Source of the DNA: Argyresthia goedartella
Lineage: Eukaryota; Arthropoda; Insecta; Lepidoptera; Argyresthiidae
Assembly: GCA_949825045.1 (NCBI GenBank)
Contig: OX463807.1
Location: 34,058,749-34,122,748 of the forward strand
Length of the DNA stretch: 64,000 nucleotides
Direction: 5' to 3'
The notes under the pieces are model-generated. The model was given only the letters and a program-made list of their open reading frames with translations. It searched no databases and was not told the DNA's origin. A program made the translations under genes and the position numbers. This document shows positions 1 to 10,100 of the stretch, in pieces (position 1 is the first letter of the stretch; each line of letters begins with the position of its first letter).

Positions 1-640
1 GTCTGGCCTGGACGCGGTGAGCGAACTCCATGTTACTGGGCTGCAGCGACACTCCGGCATATGCGGCGACCTTCATCACGATGTCAGGCAGGGACTCCTT
101 GTCGGATTCGGGAACACTAACCAGCTCGACGTTCCGCATCCTCGAACATTGGTCACGCTTGGAGCAGTCTTCCTCCAGGCTGTCCACCTTTGTCACCAGC
201 AGCTTCACAGTGTCCTTGAGCGTGACATTCTCGCCCTGCAGCATCTTCAACTCCTTCGCTTGGCTATCCATGATTTTCTTGACAGTGTCATACTTGTCGC
301 TCCTTAACTTAACTGATGCTTCAAGGTCTGCGATTTTCGTAAGCATGGACATCTCAAAAGATTTAAATTTCTCATCCATATACGCAAACAGTTTGTCCGA
401 GTCAATGTTTACAATTGAAGTCATCGGGGCGGTGGTACTGACTTGAGTGGCGGTGTTCTCCGGTGCAGGCATTGGGCTGGCCACTCTCTTCTTCGATGTT
501 TTGCAGGTTGAACACTTCTATTTGGGTTTGTACATAGGCAGCATCTTTTAAAGTCAGAATCACTTACGCCGGCACATACAATATGAAAGTGCTTTTGGCA
601 AGTGTTACATTTTAGGGAGTCATCAATCTTTAAAGATCAT
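1..640 (-). pseudogene. LINE ORF1 (gag-like) fragment with PHD-like finger
   Basis: On the minus strand, reading from about 625 down to 1, a zinc-binding pattern of PHD-finger type comes first (KCNTCQKHFHIVCAG, then a CCLC pair near 541). A charged, coiled-coil-like stretch follows, then a block with NVELVSVPES and EFAHRV. That last block is typical of ORF1 proteins of insect non-LTR retrotransposons. The reading frame shifts once near 498, between the finger and the coiled coil, so the copy is broken, and it runs off the left edge. Such ORF1 proteins bind the element RNA and nucleic acid. The match is from family memory, not a search. The fragment stops where the duplicated block begins. Confidence 0.7.
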
Positions 641-689
641 CATTGATACTATTCAACCTTCATTTTGTCTTATCCCTTTTTGGTAACTG

Positions 690-950
690 TCGACATCGAC
701 TAAATCACTAAAAATGGCCATTAAATTTGACACACAAACATTTACATACAGACACAAAGATTACTTCTCGTCTCTACCCATACTAGGATACGCTGTGTCG
801 TGGAACCGGAAATAGCGACGTCACTCACATATAAAAATCCAAGACCTGGGGATTATTTCTTCCTCCCCAGCTGGGATTCGAACCGGGACCTCTCGCTTGG
901 GAGAGAGAGCCTCGAACACACGCCACAGAGGTCTTCAAGACGACTATTGA
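690..950 (-). repeat. tRNA-derived SINE
   Basis: The minus strand carries an RNA polymerase III B box (GGTTCGAATCCC, complement of 873-884) just after an anticodon-stem-like run, with an A-box-like GTGGCGTG at the head near 940. The body extends left to about 690. It is a dispersed SINE copy, not a tRNA gene, because no acceptor stem closes. The same copy sits in the duplicate at 55395-55640, so insertion predates the duplication. Confidence 0.65.
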
Positions 951-1312
951 CGAAGACGCTATTCAAATAGCAACCAGGCCAAACGCAAACTAAATAAGAA
1001 GATAAGTGTTACACGTGTACACTTTGTTTAAATTTGATAATATAGATGTCGTAACAATTTCGTAGAATCGACTTTATCATGAAATGGACAACCATGGTTG
1101 AATTATAACTTTCATTGAACGAAGAAATCTTTAAGCGCAAAAAACTGCGGTAAGTGAACACTAAAGCGGGCGAGCGCAGCGAAGGCCCCTCAAAATCTTC
1201 CTGTTAGCTTGAAATATCACAAAAAACATTAGGTAGTGCTGAATAAAAATGCCCTTAAAATGTCATGTTTCATCAAATTCAACCCTTTCTGACCATTTCA
1301 TGAAATGGTCGG

Positions 1313-2117
1313 CCAGATCATGAAATGGTAGGCCGTTTCATGAAATGATAAATTTATAATATGGCTACGACGTAGATATATTTTCAAGAGAAGAGTCTGC
1401 TATCTAAATTATCTAGATGACAATATAACAATGTGTAAGGATGTTGTAAACAAAATGTACGGAGATTTCAAAATTAGAAATACAGAGTGACATTTAATTG
1501 GCTGACCATATTTTGGGGAATCATAGTACTCATAATTATGGACAACTTTCCCCAAGAAACAGATGGTCGCAAACGAAAAAAGTATTTGGGTCTCCCATAG
1601 TAATTGTAAATTGTAATAAAAAAAAAATTGTAATCAGCTGATAGAATCAATGTACTTAGGGGCGATTTTACAGGGTTACCCTGTATAATTAATGTCATCA
1701 GATGACCTTGTAGGTGCCAGATCATGAAATGGTAGGCCGTTTCATGAAATGATAAATTTATAATATGGCTACGACGTAGATATATTTTCAAGAGAAGAGT
1801 CTGCTATCTAAATTATCTAGATGACAATATAACAATGTGTAAGGATGTTCTAAACAAAATGTACGGAGATTTCAAAATTAGAAATACAGAGTGACATTTA
1901 ATTGGCTGACCATATTTTGGGGAATCATAGTACTCATAATTATGGACAACTTTCCCCAAGAAACAGATGGTCGCAAACGAAAAAAATTGGGTCTCCCATA
2001 GTAATTGTAAATTGTAATAAAAAAAAAAATTGTAATCAGCTGATAGAATCAATGTACTTAGGGGCGATTTTACAGGGTTACCCTGTATAATTAATGTCAT
2101 CAGATGACCTTGTAGGT
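1313..2117. repeat. 404-bp tandem direct repeat (2 units)
   Basis: Units 1313-1716 and 1717-2117 are nearly identical, both starting ccagatcatgaaatggtag and ending at ccttgtaggtg. The duplicate locus has only one unit (about 55990-56390), so the tandem copy arose or was lost after duplication. Related half-copies flank the gypsy element at 33745-33794 and 39253-39350, so the unit is a dispersed repeat. ORF-like stretches inside it repeat with the unit and are not taken as genes. Confidence 0.85.
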
Positions 2118-2176
2118 GGTTACTGTTATTTGGTAACACTTTTTATCATTACTAATTTAATGTCGTATGTTGAAAA

Positions 2177-2230
2177 TATTTAAAAGGCTCGCGTCGCCAT
2201 TTGTCAGCCTCAGTTCGGAGTCGTTGACAG
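2177..2230 (+). promoter_or_regulatory. TATA box, initiator and short 5' UTR exon (synthetase copy 1)
   Basis: A TATA-like tatttaaaa (2177-2185) lies about 30 bases before an arthropod-type initiator TCAGT (A at 2212). A near-consensus splice donor GACAG|GTACGTGAGT follows at 2231, giving a possible 19-nt non-coding first exon. A consensus acceptor ends at 3980, 17 nt before the start codon at 3998, and could receive it. All parts are unchanged in the duplicate (56449-56502). No transcript was available, and the element could instead belong to a transposon. Confidence 0.5.
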
Positions 2231-2404
2231 GTACGTGAGTACTGGAGATCGATTATTCGAATTCATATTTACCTAAAGTTATTTTTTGGCTATAAATAAA
2301 AATAATACCGGGATTGCGTAACTACTCCGATGCATATTTACTTATGATTTAATAATAAGTGTGTGTAGTGTACGGTGTAAGAGGAGGAACAATGAGTGTT
2401 AGTG

Positions 2405-2640
2405 AAAAAAACATCATCATCATCATCAATCAGCCCTTATCATCCCACGGCTGCTCATAGGCCTCTCCCAAAGCACGCCATTCGCTGCGGTCACCCGCCA
2501 GTCTCGTCCACTGCTTTCCAGCCACCTTAACAGTGTCATCTGACCATCGGGCTGGTGGTCTGCCCGCTGTTCTCTGTCCTGTTTGCGGCCGCCACTCTGT
2601 GCCTGCCTTGGTCCAACTTCCGTCCTCCTCAAAAAAACAT
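2405..2640 (-). mobile_element. RTE-type LINE, 3' end
   Basis: The minus strand reads as the C-terminal tail of an RTE-clade reverse transcriptase (GRPPARWSDDTVKVAGKQW, then DRSEWRALGEAY) followed by a (CAT)n run at about 2411-2428. That is the usual 3' terminus of RTE elements. Only about 230 bp remain, so this is a 5'-truncated dead copy. It is shared with the duplicate at 56685-56890 and lies in the proposed 5' UTR intron. Confidence 0.8.
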
Positions 2641-2876
2641 AAATTAAAATAAATAATTTTATTAAAATTGGTTAAATATATATCCGATTGTATAATCAGA
2701 ACACTGGAATTGAAATAAATTTGAGTTTGAGTTTGATCTTGGGTACGTGACAAGTGTGAATAAATTTGCAAAGTCGTTTTACAAGACAAGCTAACAGTAT
2801 TTAATAAAATGATCACCAAAATATTTTTTTCCTGGCCAAAATGGATAAATGAACACTAAAAGTTGCAAAAAATATC

Positions 2877-3335
2877 AGACATAGACATAGACATAGACAT
2901 AGACATCATTTATTGATAATATTCATTACAAGTCACACTAAGATGTTACAAAATCAATATCATGTATCACATATACATTTCATAAAGTTTAAATGTCAAC
3001 AGAAATTATTTCATTAAATTGAATTATAGTAAGTCAGTTTTTAAAATTCAATATATTAAATTAAATTAAATTCAATATACACATAGTAACACTAATTTCA
3101 TCATTGTACACAATAAAAAGGGTTAGTTATTTTAATTCTATAAATTCATCATAGCTGTAAAAGGACCTCTCGACAAGCCATCCTTTCAGTCTTACTTTGA
3201 ATATGGGCACACTCGGTGCACCAGTGATAGCTTCAGGTAACTTGTTGTAGACTACAGGACCCATAACATGGATCGCCTTACTTGTTTTAGCAAGCTTGTG
3301 CACGATTCCAGCTAGTTTATGTTAATTGTTATAAA
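2877..3335 (-). mobile_element. Jockey/CR1-like LINE, 3' end with (ATAGAC)n tail
   Basis: A run of five ATAGAC units (about 2879-2906) is followed leftward-to-rightward by 3' UTR and a minus-strand coding remnant. The remnant contains GPVVYNKLPEAI and FYSYDEFI, the C-terminal pattern of insect LINE ORF2 proteins. It is severely 5'-truncated. It is absent from the duplicate, where the bases before 2877 continue differently, so it inserted after the duplication or replaced older sequence. Confidence 0.7.
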
Positions 3336-3559
3336 CTAATGGCTATGCAGTACACGTTTTTGCTGCTTAAATCCAGGCTGCTGTAAGGTAGATACAGTTT
3401 ATCTTTATCACTGCCCTAATTCATTGCTCTCGCGGGCCTGTCCAATTTGTAATTATTTAGTTTTAATAAATTTTATTTTTAAACCAAAATAAAAGGTGGG
3501 TGGTCAAAATCGCCACGGAGAAAGGATATTTTTACATTTAAAAAATGGCTGGTATTTAA

Positions 3560-3770
3560 TCGCAGATAAAAAATACTGATTTGCGCAGCAAAAAAGGATC
3601 AGCAAAAACACTTTTATATTATAAATATTTAATGAGTACTTAGGATTATATTTTAAGTATTTTTTGTTGTTCTTACATGTTAAACCTAACACAAAGGATA
3701 AAGGGGCTTCGCTTCGCTCGCCCCCTTTACCCTTCACCTAAGCTCCCGCAGCAAATATAAGGGATATTGG
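3560..3770. repeat. Dispersed repeat arm with 'cttcgcttcgctcgccccc' core
   Basis: The stretch around 3640-3760 (ttacatgttaaacctaacac, then the GC-rich core at about 3707-3725) recurs in inverted orientation at 57140-57245 and directly at 58690-58800. A weaker relative is at 30730-30800 and a fragment near 1165-1200. The paired inverted copies in the second locus suggest a foldback or MITE-like element whose left arm is missing here. Confidence 0.5.
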
Positions 3771-3997
3771 CTGTGCACATCAGTATTTTTATGTGCAGTT
3801 TAATATTTCCCTTAAAAATTAAGTGAACGTTTGAATGTGGTCGAACTGATCTGAATATTTAATTGAATGTATCGTACATGTTAGCATTAAGCATTAAATA
3901 TTAGGGTCATCTTGTCTAACGCCTCTGTTCTAACAACAAGTCAACGAACTAACTCTTAGCTTAGAGTTTCTTCTTCACAGAGTTTTTTCTGGACACA

Positions 3998-4156
3998 ATG
4001 GGTAAATCCTACATGGTTGGCAGCAGCTTCTTGCAATGGTACATGAACAATGCGATGACTCGCGTTGCAGCTGACTCCGGTAAAAGTACCGACTGCTGGC
4101 ATGTCGGCAAGATCTTACTAAAGAGCTTGAAGGATGCACAAGATTTAGAGCTTATG
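3998..4156 (+). CDS. Synthetase coding exon 1 (residues 1-53)
   Basis: The start ATG follows a consensus acceptor (ttcttcacag, ending 3980) by 17 nt. The exon ends in phase 0 before GTGTGT at 4157. It encodes the N-terminal approach to the AMP-binding fold (WHVGKILLKSLKDAQDLELM). No signal peptide or membrane segment is evident. It differs from the duplicate exon at six amino acids and four silent sites. Confidence 0.8.
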
Positions 4157-7100
4157 GTGTGTATTCTTTCATGCAGTACATCATCTTAACACATGATAAA
4201 TATAGTTATTTCTAATCCTCCGTTGTCCTTTTGTCTGTCTGTCAGCGGGCTCTATCTGATGAACTGAAATACATAGAGAGTTGAAATTTTCACAGAATTT
4301 TTACAGAACCGCTATAGGCAAGGAATTACGAATTGACACGATATTTCATAAACTAAAGTGTATTCAAGGTATTTATTTTAACACCAGCCGCGATGTAACA
4401 AACCATAACATGAACAAATATCATCGTAGATTTCGCAGCTTTAAGCATTGTTGATATCGTTTTCGAATACACGTTCGGACATACTATCTTTTTTTTTTTG
4501 TTATGTTTATGGGTTAAGTTTTCTTGTACGATATGGTATGGAACCCTTCGTGGGCGAGTCCGGCCCGCGCTTGACCGAATATTATATATACTCGACAAAC
4601 CGACAAAACCTCAAAAATTGTTAAGACACTGAATTGATTAAGAAAAGAAGAAGTAGAAAAATAAGAGTCCTACAATTTCGCAGATAGATGCAGCGACGAG
4701 CAAGAAAGCGATTGCCAGGGAGCTGCTTGAGCGGTCTGTGAGCTGCGCCAGCGCACTGAATAAGGCTGGGCTTGGAGTCGATGACATCATGGTGATAATC
4801 GCGCCAAACCACACAAATGTGGCCGTGCCGATGTACTCCGCCATGTACCTAGGCATGGGGGTGGCGTGCTTGGATAGACTACATGGCGTCAGTTAGTATG
4901 CTGCTTATGGGCTATCTTTCTATCTATATAAACTGCCGCCCTCCCTGTTGAGTAAAGGCTATACAGGATGGGCCATTTGAAAGGGTCAGTTTGGTGAAAT
5001 CAGATACAAGACATAGAAGTTTTTGCTGTAGGGGACCATGATATCAATTTTTATGATACATCATTACCTTTGTCTGCTTCTATAGATTTACAAAACAGCT
5101 ACATTCTTATCCTGGAATCGAAACCGTAAATTTTAATAAAATGTCACCAGTTGAATGGCGTGTACATGAGGAGGGCTATACCCAAAAGTGTGCTTGATAG
5201 GCTTGATGATGATGACATTGGTGATGATGTCTTCCTTAATTAACACATCCTTCTTCTTTCGAGCCATCCCTTATGAGTAAGGATCGTGACTATCTTTTTA
5301 ATCAATAATAGGTTGTTTCATAATGAACTATTCTTTTCAGAGGATCTAGTATACGATTTTGGCATCTGTGAACCTAAAGTGATATTCTGTCAGAGTGAAA
5401 AGTTAGCAGACATCCAGCAAGCTTTGAAAGAGTTAAATAATGATGCGATGGTTATTGCATTCGATAAACCAGCATTTAGTGATCTACTCGCAAAGGGTGA
5501 CACAAAAATATCGGATTTCAAGTAAGTGACCACTATCATAGATATAAGCATCACAGTACACAGAACTCAATACAGAAAGTAAATGTACTGAGCAAAGAAT
5601 ATACAAAAACAACAACATTGATGTGAAGATAAATGATTTAAAACTTACGTAAGCGATTGGAGAAGTAGAACACACTCAAATATCAGTTATTCTATGGACT
5701 TGTAGAGTCCAGGATTATCTAAAGAACTTTTCACCTCACGAGACTTCAATTCAATTGTAAGCGAAATTGTTTTACATTTATGTTTTGGATAAGAGAGAGC
5801 AGCAACACGCTTTGTAGCGGGTTGCTCCTCTCCCTCAAATATGGCGAGGGCGGTGATGGCTGTTGTACAAGCCATGCTCGTGTACGGGTGCTGCTTGGAC
5901 TGGTCCAGTCTAGTTTCTCATGTTCAAGTTCAAACTGTTTATTATTTGAAATTAATTAATTACAGGTTTTCTTATATTTAATGTAAGTTAGTTTAATGTT
6001 TAGAGCAAAATATAGCATTCCGGTCAGAGACGTCTCGCAGTAAGTTAAGATCTGGAGAATAATCTACAAACTAATAGCAGTCTTATAAAAGAATTATGAA
6101 AACAAATATATCTGTTTGCAAATGGGTAGAAGAAAAAAAAGGATATCTCAGGATGTGTCAGGACCTACATGCTGGTAATGTAGATCTCAACGGTCTTAAC
6201 CAGTTCCTTTCTCTTGTGATGGATCCCATGGTTAACAAGCCACTCTTGAGCCAACTTGAGTAATGTTGGAATAGGTGAGGATAAAATATGCCTTAAAATG
6301 CTTTTACGAATCCTGGATAAACTACTGCCAGCTATTTCACACGTTATATTTTTTCCCCATCGAATGGCATCTTCCCCACCACGTGGAAGAAAGCATTAGT
6401 CATCTCGCTCCCTTAAACTTCCAGTCCCGCCTCTTTTAAAGATTATCGTCCTATTTCAATCTTACCCATCCTCTTCAAAGTCCTTAAATCCATTGTCCAT
6501 ACCCAGCTCTCTTATTACCTTCACCCAAACAATCCACTGAACATGTAACAGTTAGGATTCAGACCGGTTCATAGCAACGTGACGGCTCTGCTGAAATTCA
6601 CAGATGACATCCAGATAGCCATGGACCGCAAACAACTTTCCGTGCTGGCTTTTCTTGACTTCAGTAGTGCCTTCCACTGCGTAGATTTTGACATTCTCGT
6701 TGAGCTTCTCAGATCTCTGAACGTCTCCTCCTTCTTTGCCAGCTAGTTCGACTCTTATTTGAGGGATCGGCAACAGCGTATCAGATCGGAAGAGATATCC
6801 ACTGAATAGTGTGACCTCTTTACAGGCATCGCTCAAGATGGCACTATTTCTCCTCTTCTATTCTCGATCTTTATTGACTCCATCTCGGATGTCCTGTCGT
6901 CCTCATATCATCTTTATGCTGATTATCTCCAGATTTATCGCCACTTCTCTCTTAACGATGCACACTCTGCTGTGGAGGCACTCTACGCTGATCTTGAGGG
7001 TATAAGAAGTTGGGCTTCATCGTCCGGACTCCTGGTCAACGCAAGAAATTCCCAGACCACGATTATATTCCCAAGACATTCTCTTAAGTTATTACAGCAA

Positions 7101-10100
7101 CATCCAATTCAACCTGTAACTTTTAATGGTGCCACAATCGTATATAGCGATAAAGCTAAAAATCTGGGTCTAATCTTCGACAACCAGTTGTCCTGCTCAT
7201 CACATATCAATGAGGTCAGTCGGCGATTATTTAGCTACTTTTCACTCTCTCAGGAGACTTCAGTATTTTTTGCCTCGACATACCAAAATTACCTTCGCTC
7301 CATCTCTCCTCCTACCGCTCATCGATTACGCTGATGTCAGCTGGGTCAGTGCTAACGAAGAACTACTAAACAAACTCGAACGACTTCAAAATCTCGGGAT
7401 TCGGTTTAGCTTCGGGCTGCGCAAATGCGACTATATATCAAAACATTGCAAGGAGTTGAAGTGGCTGCCGATTCTTCTTCGCCGGGATTCACACATCCTC
7501 AATTTCCTCTACAAAATTTAACGTAATCCAGAAATTGAAAACTGTCTCGTAGGAAGGTTGGGTAGCGACCCAACCTTCCTACGAGACAGTTTTCAATTTC
7601 TTCCAGCAGACCTAGGAGAACTCACGCAGTTTCCATGCTCACAACTCCGCAGCATAATACAGCTTTTTAGGAGAACGCGTTTAGACCCCGGGGCATTCGG
7701 TTGTGGAAAGCACTCCCCTGCGCAATCAGGGACAGTTCTACACTGAATATATTTAAAAGTCGTGTGAATAAGCATTACCTCTTTCTTTGGAGTTATAGGT
7801 AGTATACATGTAAGTATTTATTAGTTTATTAGTACAGTATGTACAATAGCAGTTGTAGTATATTGCAAGTATATAGTATATTATTATAGTAATTATATAA
7901 TTTATTTTATTTTATATATAGTACACATAGGTCAAGCTGAAGACAAACAACCTTTCCCATGTTAACCTGGTTTTCTGGAAGAGATATCTTATCAGAGATA
8001 AGCTCGCCTTTTGTACACTATTTTTATGTAACTTTTGTTTTTTTGTATGATTTGTGTGCAATTAAGAAATTATAAAGGAAAAAATAAATCTTAATAAATG
8101 AATCACACTCCCCATCTTGCACACAACACATACACTCTACACACACTCACTACACACACACACACGCACACACCCTCAAACACACACCTCCTCACACACA
8201 CATTTCACACTCACATCGACACTTACATACTTACGGACGATATTTCAATCCCAAAATAAGCCAGAACTATTGATGACACTATTGTAAACGACGTCGATTT
8301 GAATTTTGGCTGAGTAAATAAAGTTGTATCACACACAAACGTATGATTAATGTTTTCACATCTTTATTTGTCATTATTTTATAAATTGTTTAACTCAACT
8401 CTAAGATGACTTGGAATGAGAGAGCGAAGTCTTCTGGTACAGGTACTTTTACTTAAAAGAAGGCTTCAGCCTAAACAATGTAAATGATTTTCCTTGTTAA
8501 ACAATAAACATTTTTGTATTTTGTATTTTGATATTAACATCGAATGCAGTGTGTGTGCGTGCGTGCGTGCGTGCATGCGTGCTTGCGTGCCTGCGTGTAT
8601 GCGTGCGTGCGTGCGTGCGTGCGTGCTTTTGTGTGTGTGTGTGTGTTTGTACGTGTATGTCTGCTTAGCCCTGCGACAAGGTAGTCTTGGGATCGGAGAA
8701 AGGACCACCAAGCAGCTGATATGTGTCAAAATCACGTAGTATCATTCGGCGTTACAATTTTCTCAATATCGTCGTAGTCTTTATTCATCAACCACTTTTT
8801 CACATATATTCTCATAATTCTAGTTCATTACAGATTTTATTTGTTGTTATTTATTTATTTTGTAAAATTGATATTTTGAGACATCTTATTGACACTTATA
8901 GAGACGATGTTACAATTTTATCATTAATTTGGATAATTTTTATATTTAACATGGTGGCATAAAAAAAAATACGACAATTGAAAAAATGACATCCCCGTAG
9001 AGTTTATTGGTGCTATCTTCTCTGACGCGCGAATTTCCGAAGCACTGGTACAGTTAATAGAGTTTCCTTTTCCTACTCGAACTTCGGCCATCATGAATTG
9101 AAAGGGGAATTTTACTTTCAAACTCGAACCATTATCAGTGACTCAATAGTTTAGTTGATCATATTTGTTTTTTTCTCTATATATAAGTGTCTGACTTGAT
9201 TTTTTGTATTATTTTTGCCTAAATATATCTCTGAAAATTTTATTAATGCTTCATAATAATATTGAACTGAACTTTTTCTGAAAAAACAAAGCCATTTGAC
9301 TTGACCTCAATTCTAATATCAGTCGAGATGGCGTTCTATTCGAAGTTAAAGTTAAACAAGTGCAGAACAATGATTAATACCATAATGCCGGTCGTAACAT
9401 GAGGTTCCTGAACACATCATAGAGAGCTTTTAACATGTTTGCAAATAAAGGAGTATATGTAACTGTACATAATTAGGCATTAAAACACTCGTGAGATGCA
9501 ATTATGAAATTCGCCTTCCAGCTCGTTTCATAAACCCACACTCTTATTTTAATGCATATTATGTTACAGTCACATGAACTGCTATTATTTGATAACTTAT
9601 CTTTTTTCGGCGTTTGCGTTGTATAGTTTTCTTTTTATTTTTTGTGTAGTTTCTACATTTTCTTAAACCTTTGAATGCTATACGTATGTACTATTATAGG
9701 AATCGCAATATTTTCACCCACGTTACCACTGCTTTTTAGGTTGGTCGGTATTGTAGTTTGTCAAAGTATTCCTCAAGAACTTTGAATCGGATTGAAAACA
9801 TTATCTTTATTGTCTTTCTTTTATTCCAACATTATTATTATTATAATACTTTTTATGATAAAGACTATTACAAATAATTATGGTGGCTTCAAATTATGAA
9901 AAACATGACTGAAAAATAACAGCTGGAAAACATGACAAATTGGTGGTGTGTAATCCTTCCTTAACTTGTGAATTTAATAGGAGTGCAACAAAGGCGGAGG
10001 GTTAAGGGGTTTTCCGCAGTACTTAAATAAATATTACATCAGACAAATTGTGCATTATTGCATACAAATTAGACAAATTATGAAATACCCGTGTACAAAG

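Larger units (their letters stand above)
641..6710 (+). repeat. Segmental duplication, copy 1 (partner 55329-61903)
   Basis: From about 641 the sequence can be followed almost base for base in 55329-61903, same orientation, offset growing from about 54.7 to 55.2 kb through small indels and private insertions. The shared block holds a tRNA-SINE, a 404-bp repeat, a TATA/initiator promoter, an RTE tail, the first three coding exons of an acyl-CoA synthetase, a dispersed repeat in intron 1 and the start of a LINE in intron 3. Private to this copy are a second tandem unit of the 404-bp repeat and the LINE end at 2877-3335. Confidence 0.9.

Noticed and set aside
17..446. Two + strand ORFs at the left edge
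   Set aside because: The minus strand carries a recognisable LINE ORF1; the + frames have no family pattern.
1474..2139. Repeated 105- and 108-codon minus ORFs
   Set aside because: They repeat with the 404-bp tandem unit and end inside homopolymers; no protein features.
4638..4856. Minus-strand ORF with hydrophobic stretch, repeated at 59689-59907
   Set aside because: It is the exact antisense of synthetase exon 2, which has splice sites and family match on the + strand.
8466..8739. Overlapping Cys/His/Arg-rich ORFs on both strands
   Set aside because: Produced by the GTGC microsatellite.
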